From NCBI GenBank assembly GCA_012032285.1, contig JAAURJ010000018.1, positions 1 through 51,912 on the forward strand: a stretch of 51,912 nucleotides of DNA. Reading direction: 5' to 3'. This document shows positions 26,987 through 37,401 of this stretch, piece by piece. The translations under genes and the position numbers were made by a program. Source of the DNA: Sphingomonadales bacterium (GTDB lineage: Bacteria; Pseudomonadota; Alphaproteobacteria; Sphingomonadales; Sphingomonadaceae). Below the pieces are notes generated by a model, which had not been told where the DNA came from, did no database searches, and saw nothing but the letters and a program-made list of their open reading frames with translations. Every line of letters begins with the position of its first letter. Positions within the stretch are counted from its first letter, which is position 1.

Positions 26987-29746
26987 ATGACACAAGCAAT
27001 ACAGGCGATTTCTGCACGGCGCGCGATCATTGACCGTCGGCGGCTTTCCGACTCTGTTGCCTCTGTAGTTGCAAAGGAGACAAGCGAAAAGCAGCGGGGA
27101 CAGATCGTTGCGCTGCTGCTGGGGGCGCTGCAGGACGGACGGGCGGAGATTGCCCGCCGGCTCATCGATAACCCCTCTGCCGGTTATGAAGCCGCCGCGG
27201 AACAAGCTTTTTTAATTGATCAGATTGTCCGGTTGCTATTCGATCATGTGACCACAAACCTGTATCCGGTCGCCAATCGCTCGGCATCCGAAAGAATCGC
27301 AATATTAGCGGTTGGCGGCTATGGAAGGGGCGAAATGGCACCGCACAGCGATGTCGATATCGCTTTTATCACCCCGTATAAACGCACACCCTGGACCGAA
27401 CAGGTGGTGGAAGCCATGCTGTACTTCTTATGGGATTTGGGGTTGAAGGTCGGACAATCAAGCCGATCGCTGGATGAAACGATCAAAATGGCGATGGAGG
27501 ATATTACTATCCGCACCGCTCTACTCGAAGGCCGTTTCATTTGGGGGGATAAAGATGTCTATGATGAGGCATCGGTGCGGTTCTGGAATGAAGTCGCCAA
27601 AAAAACCGCTGCGGATTTCGTCAGCAAGAAAATGGCCGAACGCGATGAACGGCATAAGAAAATGGGCGACAGCCGCTATGTTGTGGAACCGAATATAAAG
27701 GAAGGCAAAGGCGGTCTGCGCGATTTGCATACATTATATTGGATCGGCAAATATGTGCACCGTGTGCGCTCTGCGGCGGCTTTGGTTGATGTGGGATTGC
27801 TCACCAAAAAAGAATATCGCCGCTTTCGCCGGGCCGAAAATTTCTTATGGGCCGTGCGCTGTCATATGCATGATATAACCGGACGGGCCGAAGACCGGTT
27901 GACATTTGACCTACAAAGGGAGGTTGCGGCGCGGATGCAGTTTGCCGACCGTCCAGGCCAATCCGCGGTGGAACGTTTTATGCAATATTATTTCCTCAAT
28001 GCCAAAACCGTGGGCGACTTAACCGGACTGTTCCTAGCGCATTTGGATGAGACATTGGCAAAATCCGGACGCCGTTTCTTGCCCGCCATTGTTCGGCGAC
28101 CACGTAAGTTAAACGGCTTTAAGCTGGACCGGGGAAGACTTGCCCTGCCATCAGATGATTTTTTCACAGAAGACCCGGTCCGTATGCTGGAAATATTCCA
28201 GCTTGCTGATCGATATGGCTTGGAAATCCACCCCATGGCCATGCGGGCGGCGCAGCGCGACAGTAAATTGATCAACCGGTCGATCCGCCGCGATGAAAGG
28301 GCCAATACCCTCTTCATGGACGTTCTGACCTCTACCCGTGATCCGGAGGCTGTACTGCGATGGATGAACGAGTCGACTGTTTTTGGTCGCTTCATTCCCG
28401 ATTTCCGCCGGGTTGTCGCGCAAATGCAGTTTGATATGTATCATCATTATACAGTCGATGAACATACCATCCGCGCGATCGGCTTGCTTGCTGAAATTGA
28501 AAGAGGGGATCTGGCCGGCGACCACCCCCTGTCCACAGCCATCATGCGGCAAATTGCAAGCCGCAGGGTATTGTTCATGGCCACATTATTGCACGACATT
28601 GCGAAAGGGCGCGGCGGTGATCACAGCGTATTGGGCGCGGAAATTGCACTCAAGCTTTGTCCGCGGGTTGGGCTTACTGCTGCTGAAACCGAAACCGTAT
28701 CCTGGCTGGTCCGCAACCATTTGCTGATGTCATCAACGGCTTTCAAACGTGACCTTGCCGATTTTAAGACGATATTGGATTTTGCGCATCATGTGAAATC
28801 GCCTGAACGGTTGCGATTGCTATTGGTCCTAACAGTCGTTGACATTCGTGCGGTTGGTCCTGGCATATGGAATAGCTGGAAACGCCAATTATTGTCGGAC
28901 CTTTATGAATCGGCGGAAGAAGTATTGCGGCTTGGCCATAAGCAACGCGGTCGTGAAGAGCGAATTGCCGGTAAAAAAAGCGTACTTGAAGCATCGCTTG
29001 ATTTGAAACCGGCGGTATTTTCCAAATTGGCCAAAAGGCTACCTGATAGCTATTGGATCGCAGAATCGCCTGATATTATTGAACGTAACGCGCGTCTTTT
29101 GCTCACCAATGATCAGGAGGATTTGGCTATTGATGCCTGTTATTATGCGGAGCGAGGTGCGACCCTGATAACAGTGTATGCCGCCGACCATCCCGGATTA
29201 TTTTACCGGATCGCCGGTGCCATTCATTTGGCAGGCGGCAATATTATCGACGCGCGCATCCATACCAGCCGCGACGGCATGGCATTAGACAATTTTCTGG
29301 TGCAAGATCCAAAAGGAAGGCCGTTTAGAGAAGCCGATCAAATTGAACGGCTTCGCTCCACAATTGAAGACGCTATTGCAAACCGAAATAAAATGGCCGT
29401 GAAACTGGCCGGCAAGCCAAGTTCATTGCTGCGAGCCGAAGCATTTCGTATCGAGCCGTCCGTGTTCATCGATAACCAAGCTTCAAACCGGTTTACGGTT
29501 TTTGAGGTCAATGCACGCGACAGACCAGCCTTGCTGAACAATCTCGCTCAAGCTTTTTTCCAATCAAAAGCCACATTACACAGTGCGCATATCGCCACCT
29601 ATGGCGAACGAGCGGTAGATACTTTTTATGTGACCGACCTTTTCGGCGGTAAGATTGAGAATAAAAACCGGCTTAACGCCATTGAGAAAAGGCTGCTCGA
29701 AGCCGCTTCGGGCGAAAGTAAGGAAGATGTGAAATCGGTCGCATAG
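26987..29746 (+). CDS. glnD: [Protein-PII] uridylyltransferase/uridylyl-removing enzyme
   Basis: The nitrogen sensor that adds or removes UMP on PII according to glutamine. The 919-residue ORF is complete. The nucleotidyltransferase motif is VGGYGRGEMAPHSDVDIAF (about residues 109-127). KEGKGGLRDLHTLYWIGK is the GlnD-specific loop, LLHDIAKGRGGDHS is the metal-binding HD domain (about residue 540), and two C-terminal ACT domains start near VYAADHPGLFYRIAGAIH and VNARDRPALLNNLAQAF. It sits 36 bases after the ligase stop. Confidence 0.95.
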   Translation: MTQAIQAISARRAIIDRRRLSDSVASVVAKETSEKQRGQIVALLLGALQDGRAEIARRLIDNPSAGYEAAAEQAFLIDQIVRLLFDHVTTNLYPVANRSASERIAILAVGGYGRGEMAPHSDVDIAFITPYKRTPWTEQVVEAMLYFLWDLGLKVGQSSRSLDETIKMAMEDITIRTALLEGRFIWGDKDVYDEASVRFWNEVAKKTAADFVSKKMAERDERHKKMGDSRYVVEPNIKEGKGGLRDLHTLYWIGKYVHRVRSAAALVDVGLLTKKEYRRFRRAENFLWAVRCHMHDITGRAEDRLTFDLQREVAARMQFADRPGQSAVERFMQYYFLNAKTVGDLTGLFLAHLDETLAKSGRRFLPAIVRRPRKLNGFKLDRGRLALPSDDFFTEDPVRMLEIFQLADRYGLEIHPMAMRAAQRDSKLINRSIRRDERANTLFMDVLTSTRDPEAVLRWMNESTVFGRFIPDFRRVVAQMQFDMYHHYTVDEHTIRAIGLLAEIERGDLAGDHPLSTAIMRQIASRRVLFMATLLHDIAKGRGGDHSVLGAEIALKLCPRVGLTAAETETVSWLVRNHLLMSSTAFKRDLADFKTILDFAHHVKSPERLRLLLVLTVVDIRAVGPGIWNSWKRQLLSDLYESAEEVLRLGHKQRGREERIAGKKSVLEASLDLKPAVFSKLAKRLPDSYWIAESPDIIERNARLLLTNDQEDLAIDACYYAERGATLITVYAADHPGLFYRIAGAIHLAGGNIIDARIHTSRDGMALDNFLVQDPKGRPFREADQIERLRSTIEDAIANRNKMAVKLAGKPSSLLRAEAFRIEPSVFIDNQASNRFTVFEVNARDRPALLNNLAQAFFQSKATLHSAHIATYGERAVDTFYVTDLFGGKIENKNRLNAIEKRLLEAASGESKEDVKSVA

Positions 29747-29833
29747 CGCTTGCCGTAAATATATCGAAATACGGCAAAGCGGATGACTCCAACTCTATGC
29801 CTATTGGGTTTTCAAATATTATTGTAACGGCAT

Positions 29834-29860
29834 AAAAAAAGGCCGGTCTTTCGACCAGCC
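29834..29860 (-). terminator. Intrinsic terminator of the OmpA-like gene
   Basis: On the minus strand GGCTGGTC-GAAA-GACCGGCC, an 8-bp stem with one mismatch and a stable GAAA loop, is followed by seven T. It lies 26 bases past the porin stop codon. Confidence 0.88.
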
Positions 29861-29885
29861 CTTTCTCAAAAACTTAGTTAGGAAA

Positions 29886-31004
29886 TTACATTCCCGAACC
29901 GGGACCGTATGAAACTTCCACACGGCGGTTTTGTGGCTCGCGCTCACCATCCGCAGTTTGAACGCGGGGTTGAGTTTCACCAAATGCCTGGGTTGTAATC
30001 GCGCCAGCGCCAATACCTTTTGATTCAAGATAAGCACGGACAGTTGCGTTACGGCGCTGCGACAGGCCAACATTGTAGCTTGCCGAACCCGAACGGTCAG
30101 CGTGACCGGCGAGCATGACTTTCGCGTTACCGCAATTGGCATATTGTGCAACGGCGTTATCAAGAACCGTAGCAGCATCAGGGCGCAGATTCGATTTGTC
30201 GAAGTCGAAGAAGACAATATAGGGACCAGTGCTGCACTGCACAACCGGTGGTGGCGGTGGCGGTGGCGGTGGTGGTGGCGGGGGTGGAGCCACAACAGGC
30301 GGCGGCGGAGGCGCTGCTTCAACAGGAGTAGGCGCAGGTTCACCGCCGAAATTATAAATCAAGCTACCAAGCAAACTGTGTGAACGGAAACGACCGCTCA
30401 CATCGCCGCCAAGACGATCAACATAATCCAGCTTTGATGCATTGAAGAAGCGATATTTAATGCCAACATCCCAGCTATCGCTGATAGGTGCACGAACACC
30501 GGCAAGAGCCTGCCATGCAAAACCTGTATCGGAGTCATCAAGCCATGGTGTAGGAGTAAAGATCGCATTTTGAGCAACACGAGCAACACCCGCACCACCA
30601 CCTACAAAACCCTGAATGCCATCATCATCACCAAAATCAAGCATACCATTCAGCATGAAAGCAAGAACATTAGAATCGCCGCTTACATCGAACGAACCAG
30701 CCCGTCTTGTAGCAGCTTCAGTAGGAAGAAATGCAGAGCTACTGCTTACACTGTCGGTATCGGCCTCACGATAAGAAACCTCTGTTTCCAAGCGGAAACC
30801 TCCGAAGTCATAACCAACGACACCGCCGAAATCATAACCTGTTTTATTTTCCAAGACTACAGGAGCTCCCACTACGTCCAACGCAGTGTCTTCTACCAAC
30901 ATGGCACCGCCATCCACTCCAACATACCATTGGCCGTCACGGGCCAAAGCGGGTGTTGCCAAAGTGGTGGAAGCAAGAGCCAAACCTATGGCAAGCTTAC
31001 GCAT
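29886..31004 (-). CDS. OmpA-family outer-membrane protein with 8-strand barrel
   Basis: A 372-residue protein that starts after AAGGGGAA with a signal peptide (MRKLAIGLALASTTLATPALA in 21 residues, so cited in part as LALASTTLATPALA). An OmpA-like beta-barrel follows (about 22-225), with alternating aromatic strands (GYDFGGVVGYDFGGFRLETE). A proline linker of nearly unbroken Pro (about 230-255) leads to the C-terminal peptidoglycan-binding OmpA domain: FFDFDKSNLRPDA, GHADRSGSASYNVGLSQRRN and NRRVEVSYG. It anchors the outer membrane to the cell wall. Confidence 0.92.
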   Translation of the reverse strand: MRKLAIGLALASTTLATPALARDGQWYVGVDGGAMLVEDTALDVVGAPVVLENKTGYDFGGVVGYDFGGFRLETEVSYREADTDSVSSSSAFLPTEAATRRAGSFDVSGDSNVLAFMLNGMLDFGDDDGIQGFVGGGAGVARVAQNAIFTPTPWLDDSDTGFAWQALAGVRAPISDSWDVGIKYRFFNASKLDYVDRLGGDVSGRFRSHSLLGSLIYNFGGEPAPTPVEAAPPPPPVVAPPPPPPPPPPPPPPVVQCSTGPYIVFFDFDKSNLRPDAATVLDNAVAQYANCGNAKVMLAGHADRSGSASYNVGLSQRRNATVRAYLESKGIGAGAITTQAFGETQPRVQTADGEREPQNRRVEVSYGPGSGM

Positions 31005-31165
31005 CTAATTTCCCCTTCTTTTATTTAGGATCAAAATTCGAGCCTTGGTTACTACCGAGTCTCTAGGAACGATGCAAGCCCACATTGCTCATAACTGTTG
31101 CCAAAAAGTCTCTTTTCCAATCCTTTTTGGAAAAATTACCTTATAAAACGCAGAAACTTGGCCAT

Positions 31166-31618
31166 TTAGCTGCGAATTAATCCGATTTGACGAATGAGGG
31201 CCAGAATCGCATTCACTGCCAAGCGCGCCTCTCCATCGACAACATTGCCGCCTGTGGCATCATTTATATTGTTAGCAGATGACCATTCACCTAATTTATA
31301 GAAGCAATAAGCCGATATTGCTGAATTCCAGATCGTCATTCCGTCATATGCCGCAAGAAATCGCCAACTGCCTCCTGTCCAATAAGCTATCTTCTTGTCG
31401 TGTCCCGCCCAGTCGTCTTGAGCTGATGGTGCCACTAACCAGCATTTGCCGGCATCATTTTCAGTCAAATTGACAGGCGGAGCTGCTATTTCATCAATCA
31501 CCACCGGATTGATCAGGGCATCAATAACCGTAAGGGCTTCATTATGCGTCAGTTCTTTTTGGGCCTGACCCGAAAACAATATTGGCATTTTATGGCGGGC
31601 TGTTTGCATTTGAGGCAT
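31166..31618 (-). CDS. DUF2793-type GTA-associated protein
   Basis: A 150-residue protein. The opening (ARHKMPILFSGQAQKELTHN, then EALTVIDALI) is characteristic of DUF2793 proteins, which lie at the end of GTA or phage tail clusters in sphingomonads and rhodobacters. The middle (WTGGSWRFLAAYDGMTIWN) is probably a beta-rich fibre-type fold. It starts 47 bases after the megatron gene on the same strand. It is likely an accessory tail or attachment protein; the role is inferred from position. Confidence 0.75.
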   Translation of the reverse strand: MPQMQTARHKMPILFSGQAQKELTHNEALTVIDALINPVVIDEIAAPPVNLTENDAGKCWLVAPSAQDDWAGHDKKIAYWTGGSWRFLAAYDGMTIWNSAISAYCFYKLGEWSSANNINDATGGNVVDGEARLAVNAILALIRQIGLIRS

Positions 31619-31665
31619 GGATTGTATCCTTTTCTTCTAAGAAATTATGAGGGCAATAAGCGCCG

Positions 31666-33843
31666 TCAAATATCAAGAGACAGCGTTAGAGGCGCAGATT
31701 TTGCGAAACGTCCAATTTGGCTGATCTGTAAATTGATGGATTGAATGCCAAGTGCGCCCCAATTGCCTATTTGAATAGCGGGAATTGTGAGCCGGGAGGT
31801 GACTGTTGGAAACGACGCAAGCTCCTCTGCTTCAGCGAAAGCAGTGACCATATATGCTTCGCTATCCTCATCGAGCGGGTGATCTACACCATCCTGCCAG
31901 CCATGGTCGATCCGGCTGCGCCTGATCCAACTGAGCGATACACTGCCATCCTGACGCCGCGTTACTTCCCCATGAACAGGCGTAAATGGGCGGACAGCAT
32001 AGCCCGCTATCATGGCCGATGCGCTGACCGGTTGCGTATCCCCTAATCCCGCTGCTTCAATTTCTACAAAAGTGCCCGGATACAGGCCATCCCCTTCAAT
32101 TTGCAGAAGGTTTTCTGTTTCCAATAGTAAAATACTTTCCCCCTGCGGATGCCCGGAAATATGAGATTCGGTGCCAAAACATCCGCGCTGCAATTGTTTG
32201 AGCTGGTATCGCCCTTCACCCAGAGCGTCCACTTGTCCGGCGCGAATAATCTCACCTGCAAGCCAAAAAGTAAGTGCGCCGTTATCGGCAAGTCCGGCTT
32301 CGCGCTCCGAAAGCGGTGTTTGCGGATTGACCATCTGAATGATAATCGCATTTGCATAGTCGGTTAAATGCGCAGGATGGGCGGGGACGCTGCCTTCTAT
32401 CACGCCAATTGCCGCAGCTGGCGCGGAGCTCCCGGTTATTTCTGTGTTGCCGCCAATTATCCGCGATACAATTGCCCGTCGCCATCCAGGTCCAGAACCG
32501 GTTGCAGCCGCCACAAGCAAGGGAGCATTTCCGTCGCTGGTTCGTATTGCTGGCAATTCGGCAAGCATCAAAAATGTCGGGCTGATGGTAAAATCCGGTG
32601 TAGACAGGTTCCTGCCCGCATCGCCATCCTGACCAGGTTCAGCAAAAGCCAATAATCGCTGCGCAGTGACCCGCGAAACCATCCCGAAATGGTCAACTTC
32701 TGTGACCTGCCAATCTAAGCCTTCTGCTTCATCCCGGATCACATCGCCCGGCCCCACTTTGTGCTGGCCACGCAGGATATAGCCGTTCCACCCGGTCCCC
32801 GACCGGTTTCGGTAAAGCAGTTGCAAATCGGCAATCCGGCGTGCGGCTGTGCTCGTTAAGCTCGCCGGCAGGTCAATTCGCTCCTCCGCGCGTCCTATGT
32901 CTGACAAACGGCTTTGCTGCGAACCTATCTGATAATCGCGGGCCGGGTCATAATAGCGCACCGCCAATGCCTGCGCACTTGGCTCCAGTGCGATTTGGCG
33001 TTCGGGCCGGGGCAATTTTTTGCTGTTTTCATAGGCGGCAGCGGTAATTGAAACGGGTTCTTGCGGCGTGCCCCAAGCCGCGATTTCCAATATATCGCCA
33101 TCCGGCCGGACAAGGACTGGCAAATTAACCGTCAACGGCTCCAAGGCGGAGCGCAGATCGCCGCCCAGCAGAGCATAGCCTGAAACCGTCTCCTGCGCTT
33201 TGCAGTCAAAGAGCGGGCCTGCAACAGATTCGGTTATATCGCATAGCGATACCGAACCGTTGCGTTCAAAAATTTCAAAGGTCATCGAAGGGATGCGGTT
33301 GCCAAAATCCGCCAGCTGCAATTCCTCAAATACTATATAGCATAATCCGCGATAGGCAGGGCAGGCATTTTCCCCTTCTATCGATGCTATCAGCGGATCG
33401 GCACCCTGATCACCATAGCCTCTATAAAAGCGCAATTGTCCGCCGGTTTTCAAATCCCCCGCCGCCCCGCGCAGCAAATTGCCGTCCGCCCATATCCGGC
33501 CCAATCTTGCGGCAGGTTTACTGGATAGCGCAACCGCCATGCTGACCGCATAGCTATATTCTATCGTTGATCTCTGGCCCTTGCCGCCGCTTATCTTATT
33601 GCTCTTCTCGATCAGGTCGGTTGCCCAAATCACGGTGCCCGCAACCCGCATGGCCCCGTAAATGCTCGGAATCTGTGTGCCATAGGAGGATGTCTGCACC
33701 TCCAGCTCTTTCAGCCGCGGGCCTTCACGCGGCGGTCCTTTGAACAATTCGGCGTCAATTTGCTGGCCAATAAAGGCCCCAATCTGTGCCCCGGTTTGAC
33801 CGCCGAAATAAGCGCCTACCGCAGCCAAAGCTATGGTTGCCAT
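31666..33843 (-). CDS. GTA megatron-type tail hub/host-specificity protein (g15)
   Basis: A 725-residue protein from ATG 33843 (MATIALAAVGAYFGGQTGAQ), preceded by AAAAAGGAG at good spacing. The start GGQTGAQIGAFIGQQIDAEL and the VQTSSYGTQIPSIYGAMRVA segment are typical of the tail-hub family that closes the GTA tail. It is about half the length of the Rhodobacter g15 and seems to lack the TIM-barrel glycosidase-like domain; a similar barrel is present in the g12 product here instead. The gene is in one open frame with g14 only because of the indel described there. Confidence 0.8.
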   Translation of the reverse strand: MATIALAAVGAYFGGQTGAQIGAFIGQQIDAELFKGPPREGPRLKELEVQTSSYGTQIPSIYGAMRVAGTVIWATDLIEKSNKISGGKGQRSTIEYSYAVSMAVALSSKPAARLGRIWADGNLLRGAAGDLKTGGQLRFYRGYGDQGADPLIASIEGENACPAYRGLCYIVFEELQLADFGNRIPSMTFEIFERNGSVSLCDITESVAGPLFDCKAQETVSGYALLGGDLRSALEPLTVNLPVLVRPDGDILEIAAWGTPQEPVSITAAAYENSKKLPRPERQIALEPSAQALAVRYYDPARDYQIGSQQSRLSDIGRAEERIDLPASLTSTAARRIADLQLLYRNRSGTGWNGYILRGQHKVGPGDVIRDEAEGLDWQVTEVDHFGMVSRVTAQRLLAFAEPGQDGDAGRNLSTPDFTISPTFLMLAELPAIRTSDGNAPLLVAAATGSGPGWRRAIVSRIIGGNTEITGSSAPAAAIGVIEGSVPAHPAHLTDYANAIIIQMVNPQTPLSEREAGLADNGALTFWLAGEIIRAGQVDALGEGRYQLKQLQRGCFGTESHISGHPQGESILLLETENLLQIEGDGLYPGTFVEIEAAGLGDTQPVSASAMIAGYAVRPFTPVHGEVTRRQDGSVSLSWIRRSRIDHGWQDGVDHPLDEDSEAYMVTAFAEAEELASFPTVTSRLTIPAIQIGNWGALGIQSINLQISQIGRFAKSAPLTLSLDI

Positions 33844-33844
33844 A

Positions 33845-34257
33845 TCAGTCTCCTTTTTGCGCCAAATTTGTTCGACCGGCCAAGCGGGCGTGCCGGGGGT
33901 GAAAACGACCCGCCTGATTCCGGCATGGGCATGGATAAATCCGCCGCCCACCCAGATTAGCAGATGCTGGTGACACGGCCCCGGTTGTACGAGCAGGATG
34001 TCGCCTCTGGCGAACTCATGATCTGCCGCTAAAGCCGTAAATCCGGATGTATCCATATAGGTGCAAATTTGATCCATATATTTGCCGCGCAAATGATAGC
34101 TGCGCGGCGGTGGAGGAAGCGTGCCGTCTATATTCATCGCATGGGCGGTCAGTCCGACACAGTCCAGCCCTAGCCCAGCTTTACGGCCATGCAACTTGAA
34201 CGCTACGCCAATTTGCGCCTGCGCCCGTGCGGCGATTTCTGCGCCCGCCTGTCCCAT
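33845..34257 (-). CDS. GTA NlpC/P60-family cell-wall peptidase (g14)
   Basis: A 137-residue cysteine peptidase that would let the tail cross peptidoglycan. The catalytic Cys is in GLDCVGLTAHA (about residue 33), with His in GGGFIHAHAG (about 109). The frame reads through into the next gene. Adding one base to the A5 run (T5 at 33854-33858 on the plus strand) makes the C-terminus WRKKGD-stop, with TGA one base before the megatron ATG, the arrangement expected of separate coupled genes. ATG 34257 overlaps the g13 stop (TGATG). Confidence 0.8.
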
Positions 34258-35081
34258 CAGGATACACCGGGATAGCGGGTCAGCAAGTCATTCCCCGGCA
34301 GATAAGGCTCCCCCCGAAAATTAACCGCATTGGCAAAACGGCCCGAACAAGTAGCAATAATTTTATTGCAACCTTCAACAAGCGCCGCCCTTGTCCCAGC
34401 CAGCACCGGGAATTCGGGTATTTGTGCCAAATAAACATCCTTGTTCCCACTGGCATAAATATTGGATGTTAAACCGCAATTTTTACCGTCGAGCCATCGC
34501 ACATGGCCATAGGCAAAGCCATTGGCGCCTCCTGGTAAATCATTCTGAAAAACAATATGATCGGCGTCTGCATGGCTGACAATACGTTCATGGCGAAAAC
34601 GGGCCTGACTTAGCCCGCAATTCGCATCGCAAAAACTGGCGCGGCATCCCGGCGATGTTTGCGGCACAACCGGCGAATTCAAACGGGCCGCCGGACCATT
34701 AACCTCAACCTGAAAATTCTCGCCCGAATAGGTTACCTGTCCCAACTCGCCTTGCGCCAATATCCGTTTGCCTGCCCCCCGCTGGGTCCAATCGAATAAA
34801 AACACCGACAGGGCACAGCCATTCCAGCGTCCGGCCGATAAATCCGCCTCTGATATTGCATCGCTGCTCACAATACCGCTTATCTCTAGGCCGCCATTAT
34901 CAAGGCCCAAGCTTTCCGAAACCGCGCTCGGTTCCATGCCCGGACTGGCGCGATAGAGCAGCCCGTCAATTTCCACATCGCGGTCATGCGAAGTGAAACC
35001 AATTGTGATCCCGTCCCGCCGTTCCAGCCGCCAGCCATAGGCCGTGCTGGTCAGATCACCTGCCAGCCAAAAATCGGTCAT
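34257..35081 (-). CDS. GTA DUF2163 tail hub protein (g13)
   Basis: A 274-residue protein matching the DUF2163/phage BR0599-type family of GTA tails. MTDFWLAGDLTSTAYGWRLE, RRDGITIGFTSHDRDVEIDG and the cysteine cluster SPGCRASFCDANCGLSQARF are typical; the cysteines may bind an iron-sulfur cluster, as reported for the Rhodobacter homologue. It is coupled on both sides: ATGA with g12 and TGATG with g14. It forms part of the baseplate hub. Confidence 0.85.
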   Translation of the reverse strand: MTDFWLAGDLTSTAYGWRLERRDGITIGFTSHDRDVEIDGLLYRASPGMEPSAVSESLGLDNGGLEISGIVSSDAISEADLSAGRWNGCALSVFLFDWTQRGAGKRILAQGELGQVTYSGENFQVEVNGPAARLNSPVVPQTSPGCRASFCDANCGLSQARFRHERIVSHADADHIVFQNDLPGGANGFAYGHVRWLDGKNCGLTSNIYASGNKDVYLAQIPEFPVLAGTRAALVEGCNKIIATCSGRFANAVNFRGEPYLPGNDLLTRYPGVS

Positions 35082-37401
35082 AACGACTCCTTCACTTCAA
35101 TCAGAGGTACCGACGGCATTTCGCCAGCGCCAAAGCTGAAGCGGCTCACCTCAATCCGGTCCTCGGCAAAACGCACCGGCACATCAAAATAAAAACCGGC
35201 GCTGATCACCGCGCCATTTGCGGGGGCGTCGCCAAAGATTATATGCCCGTTTTCCGCTTGCCATCCTTGCGCAGCCTGTCCGTTAACCGCGACGAGAATG
35301 CTGTCTTCAACCGGGCGGCTGATCTGACGCAGCTGCGCCTCTCCGTCTTCGCCATAGCGTTTCACAAGCGCAAAGCGGGTGGTTATCCCGTCGCCTTCAC
35401 CCAATAACTGGTCCGCCTGCGTCGGAGGGGCGGTCATGCCATTGGAGCTATAATCAAAAGGATCGCGGAAGCGAAAAGCCTTCGCCGCGCCGCGCCGCGC
35501 CCGGAAAAAACCAACCAGCTGCGCCAGTGCTGCATCGCTGCTAATACCTGGAGCGACATCATAGCTTTGCCGGGCATCGGACCAGTCGCTGTTGCGCCGT
35601 TCATGCCCCGATAGGGTGGTGGCAATTTGGGTAGAAAATTCCGATGTGGAGGACGCCCGCGCCCCGATTTCTAACGGGAATAAAATATCGTCAAAGGCCT
35701 GCACCTCTTGCTCCTCTCCTATTTCAAAATGGGTGTAGCCATCACGGCAGATTTGCGGCAGCGCCCAGATATAGCTTTGTGCCGTTCCCCTTTTCGCGCT
35801 GCGCTGAACGGCTTCCTCAATATCGCTCCACTGCGCCTTATCGGCGGCATTCAGGACAAAGCCGGAAAAATAATGCTGCTCCTCAACCGGATAGCCCAGC
35901 CGCTGTGTCGTTGCGGTTATCGCCCGGTCCGTTGCGCCGTGATTGCCGCTGGTCACCCAGTCATAATCTTCAAGCTGCAAAACATCAAAAGCAGGCGCAG
36001 CCCAGCCTATGGGCACATTGGCCCTTTTTGCTTCCGGCGCTGCGGGATCAAGCACAGTGGGCAGGTAAACAAGCAGCAAAGTCTCTGCGCCTGCCGCGCC
36101 CGCCTCCTCACGCACCGCCGCGGCCAGCGCCGTAGTAGATGAAGCGAGCATCTCGCCCGCTTTATCCAACATCCTATTTTGCGCGGCGCTTTTGGGCCCC
36201 ATGATAGTATGGATACTCACTGACAAGGAACCAAAAGCAGCGCTGGCGGCGGCATCATATAGGCAGATGCGGCCATCTGGCATAATCCACCACCATGGCT
36301 CGCCAATTTGGAATTTCACCGGCAGCCCCGCTTGCCTCAATATCGCGGCAAAGGCCCGCCCGACCGATTGTAAATAGGACATTGCCCCCTGATGCGCGGG
36401 CGATAGCAGCGTCGATGGCGGCACCCATCCGGTAAGCGCCGGATCGCCATTTTCCGCACGCTGTTTCCAATCATTCCAGCAATGGGCATCGAACAGCTCA
36501 TAGGATAGTGAGAAAATCAGATCATAGCCTGCGTCTTTGACCAAGGATGCGAAATTTTCATGCCATGCTTTGCACGGCGCATTGAGCGTGCCGCCTGCCA
36601 GGCTAACATAATGCTCATTGCCCAGCGGTTCGAGCCGGAAATAGTGGCTCATCCCGGCATAATGATTGATCGTCCCGCGATAGCCCAGCCCCCTTATCTG
36701 GCGCAGCAGCCGGGCCGGGGTCTGGTTATAGGCATCGTCATAGCCGGTCGCCATTTTAAGGCTATGTTCGGGCAGCATAACGTCGCCTGTATCAAGCATT
36801 ACTCCTGCGCCGTCACAGCGTATCTGTGACAGGGTGACCCAGCCTTCTCTGACGGCGCTGAAAATCTGTTCAGTGCCGCCATATTCGGGCGGGACAAGCG
36901 AAATGAACATTCGGTCAATATCGCTTGCAAAGACCGGATCAGCCTCCGATGGGAGCAGGAATCCGCCTTTCAGATCGCTGAATTTCAGGGTAATTTGCGC
37001 GTCTGTCGGCGTTCCGTTGGCATAATTCCAAAGCCGCACATACCAGCTTTTGCTATTCCCGGCTGCGTCACGCCCTTCAATCGTCAATGTCGGGCCATGG
37101 ACTGCATCAAGCGGCATAATCCCTTGCGATTTCCAGCGAAAGGATAAGGTCAAGCGGCGATAATCCCGTTTGGTTTCATAAGCGAGCAGCGGATGATCGA
37201 GCCGGTCCTCACTGTCCCAAATCAGCCCGGCGAGATCGTCATTTTTGTAAAAGCTCGCATCAACCCTCAGCGATTCCGCGCCTGTTGTCACCACCGATGC
37301 CATCATCGGACGCGGAAAGTTGACCGTCCAGAAACGCGGGTCGAACCGCATCACCGCGACGCTTTGCTGACGCCCTTTTTTTCACATAGCCAATAGGCCA
37401 T
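35078..37401 (-). CDS. GTA distal-tail DUF2460 protein fused to a glycosidase-like barrel (g12), N-terminal frameshift
   Basis: The last ~215 residues are the DUF2460 distal-tail domain (SGHERRNSDWSDARQSYDVA; FFRARRGAAKAFRFRDP). Before it is a ~540-residue extension with a TIM-barrel glycoside-hydrolase look: IFSLSYELFDAHCWNDW, QIGEPWWWIMP and FDVLQLEDYDWV give candidate acidic residues at strand ends. The annotated-looking start GTG 37354 lacks a ribosome site. ATG 37401 has TAAGGAGG but stops after MAYWLCEKKGVSKASR. One extra base in the A7 run (T7 at 37376-37382) joins MAYWLCEKKGRQQSVAVMRF, which I take as the true N-terminus. The alternative is a 16-residue leader coupled by TGATG. Confidence 0.75.

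Noticed and set aside
30230-30320. GGT/GGC-rich tandem repeat as a possible CRISPR or minisatellite
   Set aside because: It encodes the polyproline linker of the OmpA-like protein; there are no spacers and no repeat of CRISPR size. No CRISPR array was seen anywhere in the window.
31666-34257. A true NlpC/P60-megatron fusion protein
   Set aside because: The internal ATG has its own strong ribosome site and a one-base correction of an A5 run gives a proper stop just before it, matching seven other homopolymer breaks.
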